From Clostridia bacterium (GTDB lineage Bacteria > Bacillota_A > Clostridia > Oscillospirales > Acutalibacteraceae): a stretch of 64,000 nt of DNA. The notes beneath the pieces were generated by a model. That model had not been told where the DNA came from. It ran no database searches and saw only the letters and a program-made list of their open reading frames with translations. Position numbers and translations under genes: made by a program. This document shows positions 53,432 to 61,462 of the stretch, piece after piece. The DNA lies in assembly GCA_017397065.1 (NCBI GenBank), contig JAFQKE010000030.1:1-64000 (forward strand), read 5' to 3'. Each line of letters opens with the position of its first letter. The first letter of the stretch is position 1.

Positions 53432-53537
53432 TTTGGAGCTCCTTTAATAAGTCTTCAAGTTCTAAAATATAATCAACCGAAACATTATAAAATTCAGCAA
53501 GCTTTATAAGTGCTTTGGCTTAGCTTGGAATGTCTAA
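53432..53537 (-). pseudogene. Remnant of an XRE-family HTH gene
   Basis: On the minus strand just before rsmI, one frame reads DIPS, a TAA stop (53522-53520), then AKALIKLAEFYNVSVDYILE. The IPS and LIKLAEFYNVSVDYIL pieces are the classic C-terminal part of Cro/C1-type regulators. The N-terminal helices are missing and a stop interrupts the motif, so this is a fossil, left where a gene was partly deleted next to rsmI. Confidence 0.5.
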
Positions 53538-53634
53538 AAAAACGCTTTCTTATTTGGAATATGCTACTTGACTTATATTTAGTGTTTTGGATAACGGTTT
53601 TTGGTTTGAGGCTTTTCTTACCTTTAAAGCGGTA

Positions 53635-54078
53635 TTATTCTCCCTTTTCAATGGCGGTTATCATATCAACTCGGCGTTGGTGTCTGCCGCCTTCATACTC
53701 GGCGTTTAAAAATTCCTCAACAATCATTTCGGCCATTGCCTGACCAACAACCCTTGCACCAAATGCAATAATATTTGCGTTGTTGTGCTGGCGGGTGAGC
53801 CTTGCAGAATAGGGCTCGGAGCAAACTGCCGCACGGATTCCCTTAACCTTGTTGGCGGCAAGAGAAATACCTATGCCGGTGCCGCAAATGAGTATACCAA
53901 GGTCACATTCGCCGCCTGCAACGGCTTTTGCAACCTTTTCGCCGTAGATGGGATAATCGCAGGATTCTGATGAATCGGTACCGAAGTTTACCACTTCGTA
54001 CCCCTTTGCTTCAACGTATTTTGTGATGTGATTTTTAAGCTCTACAGCTACGTGGTCATTTCCTATTGCTATTTTCAT
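53635..54078 (-). CDS. rpiB: Ribose 5-phosphate isomerase B
   Basis: RpiB interconverts ribose 5-phosphate and ribulose 5-phosphate. The 147-residue product has IGNDHVAVELKNHI, GTDSSESCDYP, and LICGTGIGISLAANKVKGIRAA with the catalytic cysteine, plus RQHNNANIIAFGARV. Full normal length. AAAGGAG precedes the ATG. It lies in a minus-strand run with pgeF and the MBL hydrolase gene; the 32-base gap to pgeF suggests one operon. Confidence 0.96.
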   Translation of the reverse strand: MKIAIGNDHVAVELKNHITKYVEAKGYEVVNFGTDSSESCDYPIYGEKVAKAVAGGECDLGILICGTGIGISLAANKVKGIRAAVCSEPYSARLTRQHNNANIIAFGARVVGQAMAEMIVEEFLNAEYEGGRHQRRVDMITAIEKGE

Positions 54079-54110
54079 TTTTATTGCTCCTTTATGTGCT
54101 ATTGATTTTG

Positions 54111-54935
54111 TTACTTTAATGCTATTACCGCTGCAAGATTTCCACGGCTGCCGCCGCTTGCCCTGTGGGAATGGAAAAACTGACTATTGCAGCAGGTGCA
54201 TAAATCGGTTACGCAGATATTCTCTCTTTTTACGCCTGCACTTTCAAGTATAAGGCGGTTTGCCGACCATAAATCAAGCATATATTTGCCGTTTTCTTTT
54301 TTAGTAAATACGGCGTTAGTAATCAGATATCCGAGGTCTGCAAAAGCCTCAAAAACGGGGTCGTCCACTTCATAACAGCAATTGCCTATGGAGGGGCCTA
54401 TTGCCGCCTTTATGTTACCGGGGTCAGAGCCAAAATGCTTGGCCATTTTTTCTACTGTTTTTTTGCCGATTTCCTTAACCGTTCCTCTCCAACCTGCGTG
54501 GGATGAGGCGATTACCTCATTTACAGGGTCGTAAAAAAGCAGGGGAACACAATCGGCAAATTGGGTTACAAGAGCAACCCCTTTTAAATTGGTTATAAGA
54601 CCGTCGATATTATTATAATCCCGATGTATCACAATGCCTTTACCAATGTCGCTTTCCCTTACTATTCTAACATTGCTGGTGTGGGTTTGGTGGCTGAATA
54701 CAGCCCTTTCGGGATCAAGTCCTAATGCACCGAACAAAATATCATAGTTTTTTCTAACGGAGCGTGGAATATCTCCGTTAGAAAAGCTCATATTCATTGA
54801 GGCGTACTTGCCCTTGCTTATGCCGCCCATTCGGGTGGTGAAGGCAGAAACACATTTTCCGTCATCTAAATTAGGGAATGTTACATACAAAAGTGAATCG
54901 GCGCTGCCTACAAGTTTTAAAGTTTCTGTTTTCAT
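54111..54935 (-). CDS. pgeF: PgeF/YfiH-family purine nucleoside phosphorylase (laccase domain)
   Basis: This 274-residue protein belongs to the multicopper-polyphenol-oxidase-named family now known to act on purine nucleosides and, in E. coli, to correct cell-wall precursors. Seen: HQTHTSNV with zinc-type His, FADCVPLLFYDP with the conserved Cys, SSHAGWRGTVKEIGKKTV, and AAIGPSIGNCCYEV. Length is normal. It starts 12 bases after the MBL hydrolase gene ends, with a GAGGAA site. Confidence 0.9.
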   Translation of the reverse strand: MKTETLKLVGSADSLLYVTFPNLDDGKCVSAFTTRMGGISKGKYASMNMSFSNGDIPRSVRKNYDILFGALGLDPERAVFSHQTHTSNVRIVRESDIGKGIVIHRDYNNIDGLITNLKGVALVTQFADCVPLLFYDPVNEVIASSHAGWRGTVKEIGKKTVEKMAKHFGSDPGNIKAAIGPSIGNCCYEVDDPVFEAFADLGYLITNAVFTKKENGKYMLDLWSANRLILESAGVKRENICVTDLCTCCNSQFFHSHRASGGSRGNLAAVIALK

Positions 54936-54947
54936 AAATCAAATTCC

Positions 54948-55880
54948 TCATTCAACAACCGTTGGGTTTTGTGTTGTTATTTTCACACCGCTTTCGGTTT
55001 TACCGTCAGCCGTAATAATAATCGTTTTATCTTCATCGGTACGATAAAGCTTTTTAAGTCCGTCGAGCTTGCTTAAAGAATCAAGAACCTCTTTGTGCGG
55101 ATGGCCGTATTCGTTATCTGCACCGCAGGAAATAACTGCATATTCAGGATTTACGGCCTTTAAAAATTTTTTGGACGACGATGTGTCGCTACCGTGATGG
55201 CCGACCTTTAAAACAGTGCTCTTAAGGCTGTAATCGGACTTTAGCATTTCTTTTTCGTTTATGGCTTCTGCATCTCCCGTAAGTAGGAAAGAATGGATAC
55301 CGTAGGTTATTTTCACGGTGAGAGAATAGTGGTTAAGATCGTCATAATCGGTGCCACTCGGTGAAAAACATTCGGCTTTGTAATCTTCGCCCTCAAAAAG
55401 CAGATCGCCCGCTTTGGTTATGGTGGGCTCAATGCTTTTGTTTTGCATCGACAATAAAAAGTTTTCATAGGTTTTCGATGACGATAATGCGCTTGGCATA
55501 AAGACCTTACCTATTTCAAACGAATCCACAACATCGCTCATACCGCCAATATGATCGGCGTGGGGATGAGTTGCTATCAGATAATCAATTTTGCTTATGT
55601 TCTTAGATTTTAAATAGCTAACAATTTCTTCGCCATCGCCAAGATTACCGGCATCAATAAGAGCAGTTTTGCCGTCGGGCAGATAAAAAAGCTCGCAATC
55701 GGCCTGATCTACATCTAAAAATTCGCCAACAAGGAAACCATTGCTGTGTGCAGGGGTTGGGGGAGCATCATACTTTTTTAAAAGCTTTGGTATGGTTTGC
55801 CATGCGGCCACTAAAAGTATAATTATTGCAACAATAGCCGAAAAGGCTTTTGCTGACGAATTACGTTTGCGTCTTGCCAC
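54948..55880 (-). CDS. ComEC/Rec2-like metallo-beta-lactamase-fold hydrolase
   Basis: GTG 55880 has GGAGG 7 bases upstream; the open frame reaches 55922 but would start inside the promoter. The 310-residue product has one N-terminal membrane helix, then a metallo-beta-lactamase domain: GKTALIDAGN, ATHPHADHIGGM (HxHxDH metal site), LLTGDAEA, KVGHHGSDTSSSK and ISCGADNEYGHPH. This is the C-terminal-domain type of ComEC, here as a separate membrane-anchored protein facing outward, perhaps a surface nuclease or phosphodiesterase. Its ribosome binding site lies in an arm of a perfect inverted repeat. Confidence 0.85.
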   Translation of the reverse strand: MARRKRNSSAKAFSAIVAIIILLVAAWQTIPKLLKKYDAPPTPAHSNGFLVGEFLDVDQADCELFYLPDGKTALIDAGNLGDGEEIVSYLKSKNISKIDYLIATHPHADHIGGMSDVVDSFEIGKVFMPSALSSSKTYENFLLSMQNKSIEPTITKAGDLLFEGEDYKAECFSPSGTDYDDLNHYSLTVKITYGIHSFLLTGDAEAINEKEMLKSDYSLKSTVLKVGHHGSDTSSSKKFLKAVNPEYAVISCGADNEYGHPHKEVLDSLSKLDGLKKLYRTDEDKTIIITADGKTESGVKITTQNPTVVE

Positions 55881-55888
55881 CGAATTAC

Positions 55889-55929
55889 CTCCATAGTGTA
55901 TTATTGCTAATATATTATACACTATGGAG
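55889..55929 (-). promoter_or_regulatory. Inverted repeat covering the RBS of the MBL hydrolase gene
   Basis: A perfect 13-bp inverted repeat (55889-55901 and 55917-55929, 15-base loop) has the GGAGG site of the MBL gene in its downstream arm. The promoter -10 lies between and partly over the upstream arm, so RNA started there lacks that arm, whereas read-through RNA from asnB has both arms and could hide the site. Confidence 0.6.
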
Positions 55930-55942
55930 AGGTATAAATCAA
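55914..55942 (-). promoter_or_regulatory. SigA promoter of the MBL hydrolase gene
   Basis: TTGATT (55942-55937), 17 bases, then TATAAT (55919-55914) on the minus strand. The -35 overlaps the asnB stop codon. Confidence 0.65.
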
Positions 55943-57768
55943 ACTATTTTTACTTTAAATTTTTCGAGCCAGTAATTAAGCATAATCATATAGGCAACCG
56001 TTTGAGGACTTGTCATAAGTTGACCGTACCAAGGCTCACTTCTCTCCTCAAAAAGAAGTTTTTGAACGGCGTTATAGTCGCAGATGTTAAAAAGAGGAGA
56101 GGATTTATTACTCAAAATATCCCTTAGAATATTTTTAACCGCCGTAAAGTATGCAGGGTTGTGACTTTTGGGATAGGGGCTTTTTTTGCGCCACAAAATA
56201 CTTTCGGGCAGATAACCCTCCATAGCCTTGCGAAGAAGGCCCTTTTCACGTCCGCCAAAATCCTTAACCGACCAAGGAACGGTATATAAATATTCTGCTA
56301 TACGGTAGTCACAAAACGGAACTCGAACCTCCAGACCGTTATACATACTCATTCGGTCTTTTCTATCTAAAAGGGTTTGCATAAACCAGCTACAGTTAAG
56401 CTGCATCATCTCACGCATTCGGCTTTCAGTAGGAGAAAGAGAGGCGGATTTTTGGGTGTTTTTAACCGTTTGATCATATCGCTTGTTTACATAATCTGTG
56501 CCCGATAAATGAGCCTTTAAATCGTGGTGCAAAAACTCTTCACGATATTTTGTTGACTGTGCCCAGGGGAATCCGTAACGTGAGCGAATATTCTCATCCC
56601 TGTACCAAGGGTAGCCGCCGAATATTTCGTCGGCACATTCTCCCGAAAGGGCGACTGTAACCTGCTTTTTTATTTCACCGCAAAAAACAAGCAGAGAGGA
56701 ATCTACATCGGCCATACCGGGTAAATCTCTCGCATCTACCGCCGAAAAAAGAGCTTTTACAACATCCTCGGTATCCACCACAACCGTTGTATGGTCGCTG
56801 TCTAAAAAATCAACCATAATTTTTATAAATTCATCGTCACTATTGGGCTGAAACCGACTGCTTTTAAAGTGCTTGTCATTATCCTTATAGGTAAGTGAAA
56901 AGGTTTTAAGCCGCTTTTTTTCTTTTGCAAAATGCTTAGCTGCAACCGAACATATTATACTGGAATCCAACCCTCCCGATAAAAAAGTGCCTATCGGCAC
57001 ATCGCTTATCAACTGCCTTTCAATCGAATCGGTAACCAAAAAACGCACCTTTTCAATAATGTCTTCTGTAGAATCTTCATTTTTGGCATCGGTTAGTTTA
57101 AAATATTGCGACTGTTCAAATCCCATATTTGAAAACTTACCGTAAAATCCGGGCTTAAGCTCAAAAACATCTTTAAAAACACCGCAGCCGGGGGTGCGGC
57201 CGGGTCCGATGAAAAGCAACTCACTTATACCATTATAATCAATCTCGGGCTGTATTTTAGGATGATAAAGCAGAGCTTTGAGCTCGCTTGCAAAAACAAA
57301 GCTATTATCTCTTATAGCATAGAAAAAGGGTTTTACACCCATTTTGTCCCTCGCAACAAAAAGCTCATTTTTCTCAGGGCAGAAAACGGCAAAGGCAAAT
57401 ATTCCGTTTAACAGCTCCAAAGCATTTACACCCCACGCTATATAAGCTTTAAGCACAACCTCGGTGTCGGTTCGGGTTTCAAAGGTCATCCCTTGTGACT
57501 TGAGCTTGTTTTTAAGCTCAGCGGTGTTATAAAGCTCGCCGTTATAGCAAATGGTGTAAGATACACCATTGAATTTTGCCGTCATAGGTTGTTTTCCGTT
57601 TTGGGGGTCAATAACTGCAAGTCTGCTATGCAAAAGTACGCAGTGTTTATTTTCAAAAAAGCCATTACCATCAGGCCCACGATGTGATAATGAATTTAAC
57701 ATTTTTATGTGATAGTCCCTCTTTGTTATACCATCTTTCAGATTTATTTCTCCTGCAATTCCGCACAT
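55939..57768 (-). CDS. asnB: Asparagine synthetase (glutamine-hydrolysing)
   Basis: AsnB makes asparagine from aspartate, ATP and glutamine. The 609-residue product begins MCGIAGE with the nucleophile Cys2, shows SHRGPDG, NGELYN and TDTEVVLKAY of the glutaminase half, then FLSGGLDSSII (the ATP PP-loop, near residue 268) and SGECADEIFGGYPWY of the synthetase half. Order and length are standard. It is the first gene of the minus-strand run that continues into the MBL hydrolase gene, 58 bases away. No clear terminator lies between, apart from the inverted repeat. Confidence 0.96.
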   Translation of the reverse strand: MCGIAGEINLKDGITKRDYHIKMLNSLSHRGPDGNGFFENKHCVLLHSRLAVIDPQNGKQPMTAKFNGVSYTICYNGELYNTAELKNKLKSQGMTFETRTDTEVVLKAYIAWGVNALELLNGIFAFAVFCPEKNELFVARDKMGVKPFFYAIRDNSFVFASELKALLYHPKIQPEIDYNGISELLFIGPGRTPGCGVFKDVFELKPGFYGKFSNMGFEQSQYFKLTDAKNEDSTEDIIEKVRFLVTDSIERQLISDVPIGTFLSGGLDSSIICSVAAKHFAKEKKRLKTFSLTYKDNDKHFKSSRFQPNSDDEFIKIMVDFLDSDHTTVVVDTEDVVKALFSAVDARDLPGMADVDSSLLVFCGEIKKQVTVALSGECADEIFGGYPWYRDENIRSRYGFPWAQSTKYREEFLHHDLKAHLSGTDYVNKRYDQTVKNTQKSASLSPTESRMREMMQLNCSWFMQTLLDRKDRMSMYNGLEVRVPFCDYRIAEYLYTVPWSVKDFGGREKGLLRKAMEGYLPESILWRKKSPYPKSHNPAYFTAVKNILRDILSNKSSPLFNICDYNAVQKLLFEERSEPWYGQLMTSPQTVAYMIMLNYWLEKFKVKIV

Positions 57769-57871
57769 AAAAAAACCTGCCTTTCGGGCAATGCCCTTTT
57801 TTATTATTATATGTTTATAATAAAGGAAAAAATGTTTTTACCGATAAAAACAAAAAAGATTTAAAAATCTA

Positions 57872-57900
57872 TAGACAAAATATGCTTTGTAGAGTATAAT
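57872..57900 (+). promoter_or_regulatory. SigA promoter of the CotH-family gene
   Basis: TAGACA (57872-57877), 17 bases, then TATAAT (57895-57900). Confidence 0.75.
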
Positions 57901-57932
57901 TATTGTGTATTGTTATAAAAGGGGAGATTTTA

Positions 57933-59924
57933 ATGAAGACACAACGCAAAATATTGCTTAGCACCTTTTCTGTTTCGGTAGTTATTGCAATTATTTTAAC
58001 CGTTGTTGTAGCTACTAGGCCAAAGGTTGCAGAAACCGCAGATGTATCTTCAAATAGTAGTATAGATAGCGGCGAGCAGGAATTTGAGGATGCAATATAT
58101 ACCGAAGAGGATTTTATGGAGGGAGAAGATTTATTTGACCTTGAAAATCCGGACAATAACCAAAACGATAATTCGGTAAATGTTTTTGATGATGGAGATA
58201 TAAAGGTTTTAAATAAGCCCTCAGGCTGGAGTGCTAATGCTAATAAAACCACAAATTCGGATCGATTTAAATGGCCGAGTATTTCGCCTAATGATCTTGA
58301 GGCGGGCACGCCAATTACCGAAGTACCCGAGGCTTCTTCATCGGGTGCAATAGGCAGTTTTGTATTTATGCAAAAGCTCAACAAGGCTTTGCCATTTTCG
58401 GTAGAGTGTAATATTTCGGGAACCACCATAACCGCTATGCTGCCGGCAGGCACACATCTTGATGCTCTGGTACCCGAGTTTTCACTTAACTGCGACAAGC
58501 TTTTGTATGGAAAAACAGAGATAAAGAGCGGAAAATGTGCATTTAATTTTACAGTTCCTATTGAGCTTACAGCTGTAAGAGGTAGCAAAAAAACCAAATA
58601 CACAGTTTATGTTATGACCCTTAACACAGGACTTCCGTCAATGGCTATAAACACTGCCGACAATGATGATATTGATAGCAAAACCGAGTATGAAAAGTGT
58701 TCTGTTTTTGCAGGCGGTGGTGCTATATACAATGGCAAATATTCTTTTGCTACAAACAAGTACATAATGGCAAATGCTAAGATTAAGGGCAGAGGCTGGA
58801 CGAGCTGGTACTATTATCCCAAAAAGAGTTACACATTAAAATTTGATAAAAAGCAAAATCTGTTGGGGCTTCCTGCCCACACCGAATGGGTGCTTTCTGC
58901 CAATTTTGCCGACCGTTCTCTTATAAGAAATGCAGTGGCAATGGAGCTTGCAACTAGTCTCGGCTCTGAGGCGGTAATGGATGTACGTTTTGTAGATTTA
59001 TGGGTTAATGGTATGTATGCCGGAAATTATCAGCTTATTGAGAAAATAGAAGTGAGCAAAAATAGAGTTGATATTACAAAGTTTGACCCTAAGCTTGCTC
59101 CCGATAAGGTTGGCTATATTATTGAAACAAACGGTCATAACAGAGCAGAGGGCGAGTTCGGAGTGTGGACAAACGGTCAGGATGCCGATCGTCCATCAAA
59201 ATGGAAAAAGCTCAATGAGAATATAACCCTTGACCCTATAAGCGGAGATATGTTTTTCACCTCTCCTAATTATGGAATAATTTTTAATATTAATAAGCCC
59301 TCTGATACAAAGCTGATGGCGCTTAAAAAGAATCAGCAGCTAAAATATCTTGAGTATATTTACGATTATATGGATAAAATGGAAAAAGCCATAAAATCGG
59401 GCAGTTATGCTGAAGCATCCAAATATTTGGATATGAAAGCTATGGCCAAATGGTATATTGTGGAAGAGCTTGCAATGAATACCGATTCTAAATTGCATTG
59501 TTCTTGCTATATGTATAAGGATGCGGGCGGGAAGATGAAAATGGGCCCCGTATGGGATTTCGATTTGGGCTTTGGTAACGGTAAATATGCAAATGAAAAT
59601 CATTCCTATAAAACATATCTGGATGATTCAACCTGGTTTGCATCTTTAACCCAAATGCCTGAGTTCAGAAACACGGTTAAAAGTGTATGGAAAGCATCAA
59701 AATCCAAAATCGATCAATTGCCTAGATTTATAGATAAAACATCGGATATGATTGAAAAATCACAGCGCATAAATTTTGAGCTTTGGAGTATAACTCAGCC
59801 TGCGGAGCATACTTATGAACGCACTACCGAGCATATAGATAGCTTTAATGAGCAGATTGATTATTTAACATATTTTGTTGAAGACAGAATCGACTATATG
59901 AATTCGAAAATTATGAACTGGTAA
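57933..59924 (+). CDS. CotH-kinase-family membrane-anchored protein
   Basis: ATG 57933 follows GGGGAG. The 663-residue product has an N-terminal membrane anchor, an acidic linker (to about residue 120), a small Ig-like domain, then the CotH domain: KGRGWTSWYYYPKKSYTLKF (near residue 285), LSANFADRSLIRNAVAMELA, a VDLWVNGMYAGNYQLIEKI strand pair, and GPVWDFDLGFGN (near 538), whose Asp residues bind metal in CotH kinases. Known CotH proteins phosphorylate spore coat proteins or other secreted targets. Here it lies with VTC-domain and DUF4956 genes, a grouping I know from many Clostridia whose purpose is not settled. It has its own terminator. Confidence 0.88.
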   Translation: MKTQRKILLSTFSVSVVIAIILTVVVATRPKVAETADVSSNSSIDSGEQEFEDAIYTEEDFMEGEDLFDLENPDNNQNDNSVNVFDDGDIKVLNKPSGWSANANKTTNSDRFKWPSISPNDLEAGTPITEVPEASSSGAIGSFVFMQKLNKALPFSVECNISGTTITAMLPAGTHLDALVPEFSLNCDKLLYGKTEIKSGKCAFNFTVPIELTAVRGSKKTKYTVYVMTLNTGLPSMAINTADNDDIDSKTEYEKCSVFAGGGAIYNGKYSFATNKYIMANAKIKGRGWTSWYYYPKKSYTLKFDKKQNLLGLPAHTEWVLSANFADRSLIRNAVAMELATSLGSEAVMDVRFVDLWVNGMYAGNYQLIEKIEVSKNRVDITKFDPKLAPDKVGYIIETNGHNRAEGEFGVWTNGQDADRPSKWKKLNENITLDPISGDMFFTSPNYGIIFNINKPSDTKLMALKKNQQLKYLEYIYDYMDKMEKAIKSGSYAEASKYLDMKAMAKWYIVEELAMNTDSKLHCSCYMYKDAGGKMKMGPVWDFDLGFGNGKYANENHSYKTYLDDSTWFASLTQMPEFRNTVKSVWKASKSKIDQLPRFIDKTSDMIEKSQRINFELWSITQPAEHTYERTTEHIDSFNEQIDYLTYFVEDRIDYMNSKIMNW

Positions 59925-59933
59925 TTAAAAATA

Positions 59934-59970
59934 GCCGTCGCAGAAACATTATTTTAAGCGACGGCATTTT
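59934..59970 (+). terminator. Terminator after the CotH-family gene
   Basis: GCCGTCGC pairs perfectly with GCGACGGC across 16 bases, followed by ATTTTTAT. Confidence 0.85.
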
Positions 59971-60026
59971 TATAAATTGTTCATATAATTTTGTTATTTT
60001 TGCAAAAAGCGGATTATAAAATAGGT

Positions 60027-60055
60027 TTGGCGTGTAACAAACACTGAGTTATAAT
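60027..60055 (+). promoter_or_regulatory. SigA promoter of the VTC/DUF4956 operon
   Basis: TTGGCG (60027-60032), 17 bases, then TATAAT (60050-60055), just before a GGGAGGG ribosome binding site. Confidence 0.65.
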
Positions 60056-60075
60056 TATTATGGGAGGGAAAACGG

Positions 60076-60798
60076 TTGGCTAAATTTGTTTATACTTTCA
60101 GAAGATATGAAAAAAAGTATCTCATAACTAAAGAGCAGGCCGATGAACTCCTTAACAGAATAGGCGACCGCATGGTCCCTGATCAATACGGCGAAACAGT
60201 TATTTGTAATCTTTATTATGATACCGAGGATTATGTTTTAATACGCCGCTCTCTGGATAAACCAAAGTATAAGGAAAAATTAAGAATAAGATGCTACGGA
60301 GTACCGGACGAAAACTCGGTAGCCTTTATTGAAATTAAGAAAAAATTTAGTAAGGTTGTTTATAAAAGACGGTTGGACACCACCTACAAAAAAGCTACAG
60401 AATATATTAAAACGGGCGAGATAGATATAAAGGGGCAAATCAAAAATGAGCTGGATTGGTTTTTAAAAACCTATAAAACGCTAAGACCCTCCACCGCTCT
60501 GTTTTACACGAGAAAAGCATTTTTTGATAAAACAAATCCTGAACTCAGAATAACGGTAGATAAGGATATTTTGTGGAGAAGAAATGATCTTGATTTAACT
60601 TTAGGTGCTTATGGAGAGCCGATTATTGATGACCATAATCGCCTGCTTGAAATAAAAATCCCCGGCACCGTTCCGGTATGGCTTGCACATGAGTTGAGCG
60701 AGCTTAAAATTTTCCCGAATTCTTTTTCAAAATACGGAAAAGCGTTTTTAAGTTACATAAAAGAATTATCCTGTTTTGGAGGTAATAAAAATGTTTGA
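60076..60798 (+). CDS. VTC-domain (polyphosphate-polymerase-like) protein
   Basis: The gene starts with TTG at 60076, 7 bases after GGGAGGG. The 240-residue cytoplasmic product matches the VTC domain that builds polyphosphate in the tunnel of yeast Vtc4: RRYEKKYLITKEQADELL at the start, NLYYDTEDY, KEKLRIRCYG, AFIEIKKKFSKVVYKRR and a late LLEIKIPG. The basic residues expected to line the tunnel (RRYEKKY, KLRIRCY, EIKKK, KRR) are present. It overlaps the DUF4956 gene by 8 bases, so the two are translationally coupled. Polymerase activity is inference. Confidence 0.87.
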   Translation: MAKFVYTFRRYEKKYLITKEQADELLNRIGDRMVPDQYGETVICNLYYDTEDYVLIRRSLDKPKYKEKLRIRCYGVPDENSVAFIEIKKKFSKVVYKRRLDTTYKKATEYIKTGEIDIKGQIKNELDWFLKTYKTLRPSTALFYTRKAFFDKTNPELRITVDKDILWRRNDLDLTLGAYGEPIIDDHNRLLEIKIPGTVPVWLAHELSELKIFPNSFSKYGKAFLSYIKELSCFGGNKNV

Positions 60799-61462
60799 AA
60801 GTCTTATTAAAAATGGTAATGATATTACGGAGCTTGCCTTTTTTGCCTGTACATTGGCATCGCTTGTTTTGGGTGCGGTTATAGCCTTAAGTTATATGTT
60901 CCGCAGTCATTATTCCAAAAGCTTTGTTGTAACACTTGCCCTGCTTCCGGCCATAGTTCAGATGATAATTATGATGGTTAATGGTAACATAGGCGTAGGT
61001 GTTGCGGTGGCAGGTGCTTTTAATCTTGTAAGATTCCGCTCAGTACCGGGCAATGCAAGGGAAATTGGCAGCGTATTTTTAAGTATGGCTGTTGGACTTT
61101 CTACCGGTATGGGCTATGTTTGGGTAGCAGCCGCTTTTACTGTAACAATGGTTTTATTTACAATGCTTTACACCCTTGTTGGCTTTGGTGCGGTAAAGTC
61201 TGTAGAACGTGAACTTAAAATAACCATTCCTGAAAATATAGATTATTCCGGCCTTTTTGATGACCTTTTTGATGAGTATACTTCTTATAACGAGCTTGTG
61301 CGTGTTCGCACCACCAATATGGGTAGTCTTTTTCAGGTTATATATCGTGTAAGACTTCGTGATGTAAGCAAAACTAAGGAGTTTATAGATGCGATTCGTT
61401 GTCGCAACGGCAATCTGGATATTGTTTGCAGTTTGCCCGCTTATGGTAAGGAAGAGTTATAA
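60791..61462 (+). CDS. DUF4956 membrane protein
   Basis: ATG 60791 follows GGAGG at 60778-60782, within the end of the VTC-domain gene. The 223-residue product has about four membrane helices in the first 130 residues, including GAFNLVRFRSVPGNAREIGSVF, then a cytoplasmic ferredoxin-like tail (VYRVRLRDVSKTKEFIDAIR). DUF4956 is almost always encoded beside VTC-domain genes, so it probably forms the membrane partner that moves, binds or shields the polymer. Its stop overlaps the ATG of the next gene (TAATG). Confidence 0.88.
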   Translation: MFESLIKNGNDITELAFFACTLASLVLGAVIALSYMFRSHYSKSFVVTLALLPAIVQMIIMMVNGNIGVGVAVAGAFNLVRFRSVPGNAREIGSVFLSMAVGLSTGMGYVWVAAAFTVTMVLFTMLYTLVGFGAVKSVERELKITIPENIDYSGLFDDLFDEYTSYNELVRVRTTNMGSLFQVIYRVRLRDVSKTKEFIDAIRCRNGNLDIVCSLPAYGKEEL

